This document shows, piece after piece, positions 56,501 through 59,479 of a DNA stretch of 64,000 bases. The position numbers and the translations under genes are program-made. Each line of letters starts with the position of its first letter. Positions within the stretch are counted from its first letter, which is position 1. Location of the stretch: the NCBI GenBank assembly GCA_036874045.1, contig CM072335.1, forward strand, positions 17,256,001-17,320,000, in the 5' to 3' direction. The DNA is from Cymodocea nodosa (Eukaryota; Streptophyta; Magnoliopsida; Alismatales; Cymodoceaceae). Under the pieces are notes generated by a model that was not told the origin of the DNA, did no database searches, and saw nothing but the letters and a program-made list of their open reading frames with translations.

Positions 56501-58370
56501 AAAACAATGCAGTCACCACTCAAGAACAGCCAAGCATAAGAAGAACAACCAAAAAATACTCTACGGGGATTTATTCATCATGCCAATGCTAGGTTCACTC
56601 CATCTTTTTATTACAATCAAATAAAATACTGATAAGAATGAAGTAATTTATTTGGAATAGCATAGAGAGAAAATATTGAACAAAACTTACTTGTTTTTAT
56701 AATAATCTGCATAGCTCAAATTCCTTTTACTTTTTCTTTTCATTTTGTCATTTGCACAGGTCCCACAGAAAATACCATCAAGAAAGTAAAATATGTTATG
56801 CCAAGATGAAAAGACCAAGCTATTCATAACATCCCTCTTAAGAACAGGACCATTGGCAAGTATTAAAATTTCTGAAGGATCACTGACAGGAAAATCTCCA
56901 CCTAAAGAATCCTCTTGATGTGAAAAGGCAGGTGATGACAAACACACTTTCAAAGTCTCCCAATCAATACCCATATACATGGGATGTTGCTTTATGCAAA
57001 TGGGAAGCAACAAGTAAAAGGTTGAGGAATCTGAAATTGAAGGTTCAGACTTTCCCAGGGGAATGAAATCATACCTGAACTCTGATCTATCCAGGATTAT
57101 TTTAAGAGACATTTCCTGGAACTTTTGTGCAAGAATAATCTGCCACAAAGTACCATGTCATACAAGGTCAATAAACAACAGCAACCATCCATATAAATTA
57201 CTGTGTACCTCCTCTGTATTAAACGTCACAGTACCAGAAGGTACCAGAGTGGCTTTGACAATTCTACCATGAGCAAGATGAAGATCAACCTCCATTATTT
57301 CAACTTCTTTAGGAAGAGATACCTTGACAAGCAAACCAAATTTTCGATATTCTCTGTCCTCAGGAATGGGAACAAATTTTATATGATATAAGTGCAAAGT
57401 GACTTGATTCTCAAGAATCGACCATGGTACTTTAAGTACATCAGCAATGATAATTTCATGTATTTCTTTTCTATTGACATCTGGGAATGGGAAAAAAGAT
57501 ATACATTCATCAAGATAGAATGTAACATCACAAAGGAAATGAAAATTATTAAGACATACCTTTGACATGTACAAAGTTGGAAGTCTCAGCTCTAGGTTTT
57601 TCTGTATCACCACCTGATTTAGGTAGAAGATAGTCACTCAAAGCACCCAGATCATGTAGCTTAGCACATGCTTTAAGACAGGCAGCTCGTTTAGCTTCAA
57701 CTTTGGAACGAGATGGAAGACTGTCAACCTGGCGGATAGGACAATTAGAAGGAAGAATTATTCTACAAATTGTCCCACTTGGGTCATCTATGTAGAAAAC
57801 CTTTGGTGCAGGAGTAAAATATCTGCAAAGAACCAACATTTAAAATAAGTCATGTGCATTGGACAAAAATGTACTGAAAAATGCATGCTCAATGGTAATG
57901 CTCAGAGTTGGAGGACGTACTGATCATGGGGAAGCTTGGAACAGTAATGACAAAGAAGTGAAACACTACAGCCAGTACTAATAGATGCACCAGTAGATTC
58001 AACACGAAAAGATGTTTCTTCCTGGCAATCAAATATCTCATTGGATGTTCTCTCAATAATTTCCTTATTCATCACATCTTCACAGCATTGAAATTCATTA
58101 ATTAAATTTTCTTCACCTGGGTTACCCCTGACATGTTGGTTAGAATAAGCATCACTAAAAGGTAAAATTGAATATTAAAGATGCTAAAGATATTATAAAC
58201 AGGAAATACCTCTCAACAAGAAAGACATATTCAGATTTTAACATTCGTGCCCGTCCCCTGGATTGTATAAAACTGGAAACTGTTTCTGGTAGGTCAAACC
58301 TTATAACAAGGCAGCAAGTAGGAATGTCAAGCCCTTCCTCAGCTACATTAGTTGCAATTAGAAGATTAAC
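8195..58370 (-). CDS. DCL4: DICER-LIKE 4, partial: 11 exons, helicase C end to first dsRBD
   Basis: Plant Dicer-like ribonuclease. DCL4 cuts long dsRNA into 21-nt siRNAs (tasiRNA, antiviral and inverted-repeat pathways) in the nucleus, with DRB4 as usual partner. Exons in gene order: 58370-58210, 58127-57921, 57822-57560, 57480-57209, 57139-56691, 45868-45768, 23328-23123, 23027-22818, 11529-11071, 10904-10635, 8524-8195. All junctions are GT-AG and all phases agree, giving 976 codons without a stop. Domains by residue of this partial product: helicase C 1-60, DUF283 124-205, platform 212-300, PAZ 302-484, RNase IIIa about 490-720, RNase IIIb about 740-890, dsRBD1 910-976. All eight catalytic acids are present (E573/D577/D686/E689 and E779/D783/D870/E873). 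DCL4 is chosen over DCL1/2/3 because recalled Arabidopsis DCL4 matches best in the linker ([15 protein letters not shown]), the platform (DLHLAH) and the helicase (EEGLDI-TCCLVIR). Introns are 82, 98, 79, 69, 10822, 22439, 95, 11288, 166 and 2110 bp. Both ends of the gene lie outside the window. Confidence 0.93.
8525..9430. other. DCL4 intron, nothing recognised
   Basis: Right half of the 2110-bp intron is described separately. This part holds T-rich non-coding sequence with loose repeats of tttttcatag / tattcttcctatt at 9160-9370. Confidence 0.5.
9430..9680 (+). mobile_element. hAT transposase fragment (BED zinc finger-like)
   Basis: In one plus frame the sequence reads [17 protein letters not shown], then [19 protein letters not shown]. 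This follows the CxxC...LKxHL...C layout of the BED zinc finger at the N-terminus of plant hAT transposases. An acidic [12 protein letters not shown] stretch precedes it. Interrupted by stops; no TIRs found. Confidence 0.42.
9760..9925 (-). repeat. dispersed LTR-like repeat, copy 1
   Basis: About 165 bp starting tgttggaaca. It shares tttataaacaaacataa, gactatataaaaaagac and caatataggactaaacc with copies at 24731-24895 and 56070-56224. Ends and size suggest a short LTR or a TRIM-type terminal repeat. Confidence 0.5.
9926..10634. other. DCL4 intron, nothing recognised
   Basis: AT-rich non-coding remainder of the 2110-bp intron between the exons ending at 10635 and starting at 8524. Confidence 0.5.
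10635..10904 (-). CDS. DCL4: DCL4 exon: RNase IIIb signature
   Basis: 270 nt, 90 codons (residues 777-866). The signature reads [13 protein letters not shown] where DCL4 relatives read [13 protein letters not shown]: catalytic Glu779 and Asp783 are kept, but the first Leu is Gly (codon GGG) at residue 778. Then [20 protein letters not shown] and an acidic loop ending PEPAYPK. Acceptor cctggacag/AGAGGG, donor CCAAAG/GTATCT. The frame is open and the splice sites are good, so I read this as a real substitution in an otherwise sound exon. Confidence 0.9.
11071..11529 (-). CDS. DCL4: DCL4 exon: RNase IIIa second half and start of RNase IIIb
   Basis: 459 nt, 153 codons (residues 624-776). It begins [19 protein letters not shown] and carries [20 protein letters not shown] with catalytic Asp686 and Glu689 of RNase IIIa. 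It then starts the second RNase III domain with [20 protein letters not shown] and ends GGCYQ. Acceptor tatgtttcag/GTATAC, donor TATCAG/GTCTGT, a somewhat weak +3/+4 context. Confidence 0.93.
11530..13054. other. start of 11.3-kb DCL4 intron, nothing recognised
   Basis: Mostly non-coding. It contains a short (ga)n run at about 12317-12333 and a C-rich stretch at 11970-12130, without a family I recognise. Confidence 0.45.
13055..14300 (-). mobile_element. plant L1-type LINE 3' end, RNase H-like domain, internally duplicated
   Basis: Minus strand. An RVT_3/RNase H-like domain of plant L1 ORF2 is seen: start of fold KLNVDEADD, middle [14 protein letters not shown], end [20 protein letters not shown]. 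An A-rich tail follows at 13075-13055 in the LINE direction. The 5' part of the domain is present twice in tandem (13430-13835 and 13836-14260, about 410 bp each). A 26-bp unit, tgcctcctcctaacgtttaa plus 6 bases, is repeated about three times at 14008-14080. The fragment is truncated and disrupted. Confidence 0.65.
14301..15130. other. intron sequence, possible further LINE remains
   Basis: 14300-14760 may continue the LINE on the minus strand ([19 protein letters not shown] is open) but I cannot assign a domain. 14840-15000 has G-runs and no recognised family. Confidence 0.35.
15130..16290 (+). mobile_element. Ty1/copia RT fragment
   Basis: Plus strand. The linker before RT ([13 protein letters not shown]) leads to RT blocks [20 protein letters not shown] and [12 protein letters not shown], then [15 protein letters not shown] and [14 protein letters not shown]. 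Broken several times; no LTRs seen. Antisense to DCL4. Confidence 0.75.
16380..17060 (+). mobile_element. L1-type LINE ORF1 fragment (DUF4283 / CCHC)
   Basis: In shifting plus frames the sequence gives [20 protein letters not shown], then a [16 protein letters not shown] block like the DUF4283 fold, and [20 protein letters not shown], a CxxCxxxxHxxxxH zinc-knuckle relic. This arrangement is typical of plant L1 ORF1 proteins. Broken by frameshifts. Confidence 0.5.
17061..17690. other. intron stretch, nothing recognised
   Basis: No domain recognised on either strand; part of it may be leader sequence of the Copia element that follows. Confidence 0.4.
18394..19412. mobile_element. 1-kb PIF/Harbinger-like non-autonomous element with AT minisatellite
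   Basis: Flanked by TTA at 18391-18393 and 19413-19415. Ends are imperfect inverted repeats: AGGTCTGTTTGTACAC at the left against GGGAGGGTTTATACAC read inward from the right, both followed by GAAAGT(A/G)ATAGAAAGAAA-type sequence. An older copy of the surrounding sequence at 18295-18318 shows what the empty site looked like. No transposase is present. The core (18733-19160) is an AT minisatellite. The 3-bp TTA duplication suggests PIF/Harbinger, but a longer TTAAG duplication is also possible. Confidence 0.6.
18733..19160. repeat. AT minisatellite, unit about gataaaatatgatttttat
   Basis: At least a dozen imperfect units of (g)ataaaatatgatttttatgatttatgat in direct orientation, variable in length (about 19-30 bp). 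A short (ta)n run at 18606-18650 precedes it. Confidence 0.85.
21850..22640 (-). mobile_element. Ty3/gypsy RT fragment
   Basis: Minus strand. RT blocks [45 protein letters not shown] and [12 protein letters not shown] appear in the gypsy order. Broken, no LTRs. It directly abuts the 3' LTR of the Copia element on its left and ends about 170 bp from a DCL4 exon. Confidence 0.75.
22818..23027 (-). CDS. DCL4: DCL4 exon: RNase IIIa signature
   Basis: 210 nt, 70 codons, both ends in phase 0 (residues 554-623). It contains the RNase III signature [15 protein letters not shown] with catalytic Glu573 and Asp577, then [20 protein letters not shown]. Acceptor attttttag/ATTCTT, donor CTACAG/GTAAGA. It is separated from the previous exon by only 95 bp but from the next by an 11.3-kb intron. 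Confidence 0.93.
23123..23328 (-). CDS. DCL4: DCL4 exon: connector helix and start of RNase IIIa
   Basis: 206 nt encoding residues 485-553. It encodes [19 protein letters not shown], then [20 protein letters not shown] and [20 protein letters not shown]. The [15 protein letters not shown] run is the best single marker for DCL4 in the window. Acceptor tgtccaagcag/AGGTTC, donor CTACGT/GTAAGA. A plus-strand Copia fragment begins only about 75-80 bp upstream of this acceptor. Confidence 0.93.
23405..24320 (+). mobile_element. Ty1/copia RT-RNase H fragment
   Basis: Plus strand. [20 protein letters not shown] then VDDLLL of [14 protein letters not shown]-like and [15 protein letters not shown] blocks, then RNase H remains to about 24320. 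Broken several times. Its left end lies within about 80 bp of the DCL4 acceptor at 23329. Confidence 0.72.
24321..24730. other. possible leader of LTR-like repeat copy 2, with (ga)n run
   Basis: No protein recognised. A (ga)n run lies at about 24618-24635. The stretch 24660-24730 resembles 55985-56069 (gggtttt-c-c..., actcttaaaacct-like blocks), so both probably belong to one element family together with the LTR-like repeats to their right. Confidence 0.4.
24731..24895 (-). repeat. dispersed LTR-like repeat, copy 2
   Basis: About 165 bp starting tgttgaaaca, with tttataaacaaacataa and gactacataaaaaagat blocks shared with 9760-9925 and 56070-56224. Immediately to the left, read on the minus strand, is AGGTATTAAGG, a weak match to a primer-binding site. 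Confidence 0.55.
24896..25589. other. intron stretch, nothing recognised
   Basis: A 70-codon open frame on the minus strand (25140-24928) has no domain I recognise and is not placed by any splice logic of DCL4. Confidence 0.4.
25590..30000 (-). mobile_element. Ty1/copia element with 722-bp minisatellite-bearing LTR
   Basis: Minus strand. Gag remains (about 29930-29300), GAG-pre-integrase (LYLTSEQDD..., [15 protein letters not shown], near 29190-28900), integrase (to about 28300), RT ([20 protein letters not shown] at about 27070) and RNase H (to 26330). A 3' LTR follows at 26311-25590, TGTTAGG...TTCAACA. No 5' LTR recognised. Broken many times. In sense with DCL4. Confidence 0.75.
25850..26240. 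repeat. about 125-bp tandem repeat inside a Copia LTR
   Basis: Three to four imperfect units containing aaaccttccaaagagctttt, actttcggata, ggtgaaacc and ctctctagtgcctttgactc in the same order. It lies inside the LTR at 25590-26311; a shorter duplicate (ggtgaaacctttcagatacc) is embedded near 25905-25935. Confidence 0.85.
30001..30291. other. stretch between two Copia elements, probably leader of the left one
   Basis: No domain recognised. It ends at the GTGAT duplication that borders the next element. Confidence 0.4.
30395..30524 (-). repeat. 3' LTR of middle Copia element
   Basis: 130 bp, TGTTAAGTGTC...CTTCTACT on the minus strand, preceded by purine tract AACTTAAGAGGGAG. Confidence 0.8.
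31128..31255 (-). repeat. 3' LTR of inner Copia element
   Basis: 128 bp, TGTTATATGG...TTCTAGCA on the minus strand, preceded by purine tract AGCTTGAGGAGGAC. It contains two to three direct copies of tgttatatggatctta(a/g). Confidence 0.82.
35436..35720 (-). other. poly-C/poly-G leader of inner Copia element
   Basis: Between the primer-binding site and gag. The plus strand carries runs of 8-10 G at 35643-35653 and 35673-35681 and several shorter runs to 35710, so the element's sense strand is C-rich. The family copy at 63520-63660 has the same design. No reading frame is implied; the frames seen opposite it are antisense artefacts. Confidence 0.7.
35733..35863 (-). repeat. 5' LTR of inner Copia element, with TATA motif
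   Basis: 131 bp, TGTTATATGG...TTCTAACA on the minus strand. TATAAATA at 35795-35788 is a plausible core promoter, as LTR promoters of this kind usually carry one. Confidence 0.82.
37385..39465 (+). mobile_element. Ty3/gypsy Tat/Athila-like LTR remnant inside the middle Copia element
   Basis: About 2.1 kb without coding capacity. Its right end carries ttccctgtaggatcgacct at 39196 and, 210 bp on, caagttttctggtgtcgtgc. These resemble the end-of-LTR and primer-binding region (TTTTGGCGCCGTTGCCGGGG) typical of plant Tat/Athila elements. No gag or pol follows. Boundaries are approximate, set by where the host Copia zinc-knuckle region stops and resumes. Confidence 0.45.
40200..40700 (-). repeat. 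GC-rich, repetitive leader of middle Copia element
   Basis: 40200-40440 holds several copies of ccaagggagct and ggagctactgct. 40480-40690 is GC-rich with repeats of catccatgggga / agcac.gtcc. Long frames are open on both strands only because stops are rare in GC-rich sequence; none resembles a protein. Confidence 0.65.
40706..40847 (-). repeat. 5' LTR of middle Copia element
   Basis: 142 bp, the same sequence with a longer (aag)n run near its end. TTTTATATACTT on the minus strand around 40785-40774 is a possible TATA region. Confidence 0.8.
41359..41706 (-). mobile_element. Ty1/copia 3' end (RNase H tail and LTR piece)
   Basis: Minus strand. [20 protein letters not shown] and [14 protein letters not shown] of the RNase H tail are followed, leftward, by a purine-tract/LTR-like junction at about 41467. 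Lies inside the outer Copia element of the nest. Confidence 0.65.
41707..43860 (+). mobile_element. SIRE/Maximus-like Copia integrase-RT fragment
   Basis: Plus strand. Integrase end ([20 protein letters not shown]), a long spacer, then [40 protein letters not shown] and [19 protein letters not shown]. The [13 protein letters not shown] run is typical of SIRE/Maximus elements. 43400-43860 is non-coding and may include LTR sequence. Old and broken. Confidence 0.65.
45263..45767. other. intron between Copia nest and the lone DCL4 exon
   Basis: Non-coding. It contains a TATA-like ctttatatatagagctctt on the minus strand (about 45345-45327). The long frame at 45760-45440 minus starts in the exon's downstream intron and shows no domain. 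Confidence 0.5.
45768..45868 (-). CDS. DCL4: DCL4 exon: short PAZ-to-connector exon
   Basis: 101-nt exon with no long open frame around it, found by following the gene's phase. AA from the previous exon plus G completes Lys, then [19 protein letters not shown] and [14 protein letters not shown], leaving one base that completes Glu in the next exon. Arabidopsis DCL4 has the same block (YGVELKHPAQPLL...[10 protein letters not shown]) at exactly this place. Acceptor cctttgttag/GTACAAC, donor AATACAG/GTACTT. It is flanked by introns of 10822 and 22439 bp; the 3' end of a Copia element lies about 510 bp to its left. Confidence 0.9.
45869..46589. other. intron upstream of the lone DCL4 exon, nothing recognised
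   Basis: AT-rich non-coding sequence with a short (ga)n run at about 46312-46322. Confidence 0.5.
46590..46900 (+). mobile_element. L1-type LINE RT fragment
   Basis: Plus strand. [40 protein letters not shown], then, after a frame change, [20 protein letters not shown]. This is the conserved 'SV-INGSP-GFF-PSRGLRQGDPLSPYLFI' segment of plant L1 reverse transcriptases. 46901-47150 is unassigned. Confidence 0.7.
47150..49600 (-). mobile_element. Ty3/gypsy remnant (gag end, protease region, RT)
   Basis: Minus strand. A zinc-knuckle region near 49500, gag/protease linker (49262-49041), RT primer region (near 48330-48110) and RT core [20 protein letters not shown] at about 47990, then connection to RNase H near 47400. 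Broken throughout, no LTR found. Confidence 0.7.
49601..50129. other. intron stretch, nothing recognised
   Basis: No domain or repeat recognised; possibly the 5' part of the gypsy remnant on its left. Confidence 0.4.
50130..51380 (-). mobile_element. Ty1/copia 3' half (RT, RNase H, LTR)
   Basis: Minus strand. RT ([13 protein letters not shown] near 51230; [15 protein letters not shown] near 51060) and RNase H remains run to a purine tract AACTTGAGGGGAAG at about 50300, then a probable LTR to about 50130. It meets a plus-strand Copia fragment near 51380. Confidence 0.7.
51381..53090 (+). mobile_element. Ty1/copia 3' half with 183-bp LTR
   Basis: Plus strand. RT ([14 protein letters not shown], then [28 protein letters not shown]) and RNase H ([36 protein letters not shown]) precede the purine tract taagggagag and a 3' LTR at 52908-53090 (TGTTGAGTTG...TTATAACA). 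Broken several times. Head-to-head with the element on its left. Confidence 0.75.
53091..53332. other. spacer with loose gtaacaa repeats
   Basis: Non-coding, with repeated (a)gtaacaa(t/c)aa and ttgtagcagaagtaac motifs. Confidence 0.4.
53338..53660 (-). repeat. 3' LTR of the LTR-gag-LTR element
   Basis: 323 bp, TGTTGAAATATG...CTTCAACA on the minus strand, preceded by purine tract AAAGCAAAGGGAG. Confidence 0.9.
54978..55282 (-). repeat. 5' LTR of the LTR-gag-LTR element
   Basis: 305 bp, near-identical to the 3' LTR; the length difference comes mainly from one 18-bp gap. Confidence 0.9.
55318..55560. repeat. polypyrimidine tract (plus strand)
   Basis: Almost uninterrupted T/C with tttctttt and ttccttt motifs, densest at 55440-55550. 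In the DCL4 pre-mRNA it would appear as a polypurine tract. Phe-rich frames here are artefacts. Confidence 0.85.
55561..56069. other. probable leader of LTR-like repeat copy 3
   Basis: No domain recognised. It contains two partly repeated blocks ending in caac...cgactctcatggtg (55636-55650 and 55707-55723). The segment next to 56069 resembles 24660-24730. CATGGTACTAGAATAG on the minus strand at about 56071-56056 is a possible, poor primer-binding site. Confidence 0.4.
56070..56224 (-). repeat. dispersed LTR-like repeat, copy 3
   Basis: 155 bp from tgtgagaaca to ctctaaca. It shares taaacataaaact, gctacacaaaaaagaca and caatatgggactaaacc with copies 1 and 2. Confidence 0.55.
56225..56690. other. 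DCL4 intron next to the PAZ exon
   Basis: Non-coding; no element recognised. Contains the donor side (GTAAGTTTT) of the 10.8-kb intron. Confidence 0.5.
56691..57139 (-). CDS. DCL4: DCL4 exon: PAZ domain
   Basis: 449 nt encoding residues 302-450, the bulk of the PAZ domain that anchors the 3' end of dsRNA. Blocks seen: [59 protein letters not shown] and ADYYKNK. They follow the DCL4 order (STFYLLLP, then the DW-T-CLSSP block, then KNSLVF). Acceptor gtggcag/ATTATT, donor AAACAA/GTAAGT. The following intron is 10.8 kb and filled with retrotransposons. Confidence 0.93.
57209..57480 (-). CDS. DCL4: DCL4 exon: platform domain
   Basis: 272 nt encoding residues 211-301, ending on a codon boundary. 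It corresponds to the segment between DUF283 and PAZ. Recognisable blocks are [20 protein letters not shown] and [15 protein letters not shown]; the DLHLAH block matches Arabidopsis DCL4. The acceptor is a strong polypyrimidine tract (ttttttcccattcccag) and the donor is GAGGAG/GTACAC. Confidence 0.92.
57560..57822 (-). CDS. DCL4: DCL4 exon: Dicer dimerisation domain (DUF283)
   Basis: 263 nt encoding residues 123-210. It contains the whole DUF283 fold, which in plants binds dsRBD partner proteins: [13 protein letters not shown], then [11 protein letters not shown], then [20 protein letters not shown] and YLLP. The run GTICR-ILPSN is typical of DCL4; DCL2 has a TCTLYLPKSC-type sequence at this place. 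Acceptor tctttgcag/ATATTT, donor TCAAAG/GTATGT. Confidence 0.93.
57921..58127 (-). CDS. DCL4: DCL4 exon: helicase end to DUF283 linker
   Basis: 207 nt, entered in phase 2 (AG+G gives Arg) and left with CA of a Gln codon. It encodes an acidic linker and then [15 protein letters not shown], the conserved segment just before the dimerisation domain in plant Dicers. Acceptor catgtcag/GGGTAAC, donor GATCA/GTACGT. The 82-bp and 98-bp introns on either side show that this end of the gene has kept its compact ancestral layout. Confidence 0.92.
58210..58370 (-). CDS. DCL4: DCL4 exon: helicase motifs V and VI
   Basis: 161 nt encoding residues 1-53 plus two bases of the next codon. It carries helicase C-terminal motif V ([14 protein letters not shown]) and motif VI (QSRGRAR, residues 36-42, with the arginines expected to contact ATP). 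The acceptor is ccatggcag before GTTAAT and the donor is GAGAG/GTATTT. The preceding exon, which should end in the 'SMSR...F' stretch of the DCL4 helicase, is not found up to 64000, so the intron upstream of this exon is at least 5.6 kb. An ATG six codons upstream in the same frame lies in the intron and is not a start. Confidence 0.92.
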
Positions 58371-58974
58371 CTGCCATGGCAAAAGGAAGAAACAAAAGAA
58401 ACCAAAACCTTTAAATGATAATTTACCTCTTAATTTAGGGAATGTTATTCATGAACCAAAAATTTGTTATTGGTATAATGCAACTTTCAATAATCCATAA
58501 TTTACATTTATACTACATATCAGTGCAGTTCTAGGGGCCATGGATAAAACAGATTTTTGATATGAATCTCCATGTCGACCCTTGTACATTCTTAACATTT
58601 ATTTATATCTGAATGTTCACCCTTGTACATTCTGGACTAACAACTGGTCAGGTGATCGTAAACTTCAAAGAATTTATAGGGTAGCCTGTGATGAAGATGG
58701 CAAATTCAAGCAGTTAGTGAGCTGGCATGAAGGTAGGAGAGTGTGGCATTCAAGGTCCAGAGGGATCCATTGAAATCTGAAATCAAGAACTTGACCAATC
58801 TTTTTTCAGGTATTTGCAGGCATTACTGAATCTGGCCCAATGGCTGTAAGGATGCTAGTATGGCTATGGAATAAATAAGTTTACCACTTGGTGATGTCCT
58901 GCTATAGAATGGGGGGTGTGGGGGGGGAGCATTCATAGTATAAAGGCAGCTGCAACAAAAGTTCAATTCTTTGC
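58371..58974. other. DCL4 intron upstream of the helicase exon
   Basis: No Dicer exon recognised. It contains a direct repeat of acccttgtacattct (58575 and 58619) and a 63-codon plus-strand frame (58582-58773) with a plausible amino-acid mix (KLQRIYRVACDEDGKFKQLV) but no family I know; listed only as an observation. A g-run lies at 58911-58928. Confidence 0.4.
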
Positions 58975-59470
58975 TTGGATAGTAAAGAAAATCATTTTAC
59001 ACAAATTCAAGAGTATTATCAGTGCACAAAATTTGAGACACATAGAAAACTGATTTTTAATTTCAACCAGTAAATTTTTAAGCACATCAACAACACTATG
59101 GTGATCTTTCAACAAATATACTTAAGAGACAATAATGTTGACATGTCAACACCATGGATCTATCAATCCACATAGTATATTATAATGTTTTTGGCATGTC
59201 TTGTCTCCCTATTTAAGTTAAACATCTATACATACACTTGAAAAGTCTTAGATATATATTTTTCATAACCATAAGTCCTAGGAAATGTGTCCCAAATCTT
59301 TTTGGCAAGATGCAACATTGTGATTCCACAAGCAACAATAGGTTCCACACTTAACAGCATCCAAGAGATGATTGCTACATCATCAATAAACGAATACCTA
59401 TAGGTGGAACCCTTAACATCTAGAGGGTCAATTGTAAGATTATGTTCTTGTTAATGTACAATCACTATTG
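58975..59470 (-). mobile_element. Ty1/copia gag and integrase pieces
   Basis: Minus strand. A UBN2-type gag remnant (59470-59200, reading like TFPRTYGYEKYISKTFQVY) followed by an integrase remnant (59160-58980). Short, old, broken. Confidence 0.55.
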
Positions 59471-59479
59471 TCTCAAAAC

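Noticed and set aside
8195-58370. DCL4 as a pseudogene
   Set aside because: All eleven exons keep frame, splice sites and catalytic acids; intron length alone is no sign of decay.
8195-58370. Assignment to DCL2 or DCL3
   Set aside because: DUF283, platform and linker blocks follow DCL4 and not the DCL2 or DCL3 sequences I can recall; the RNase IIIa linker [15 protein letters not shown] is decisive.
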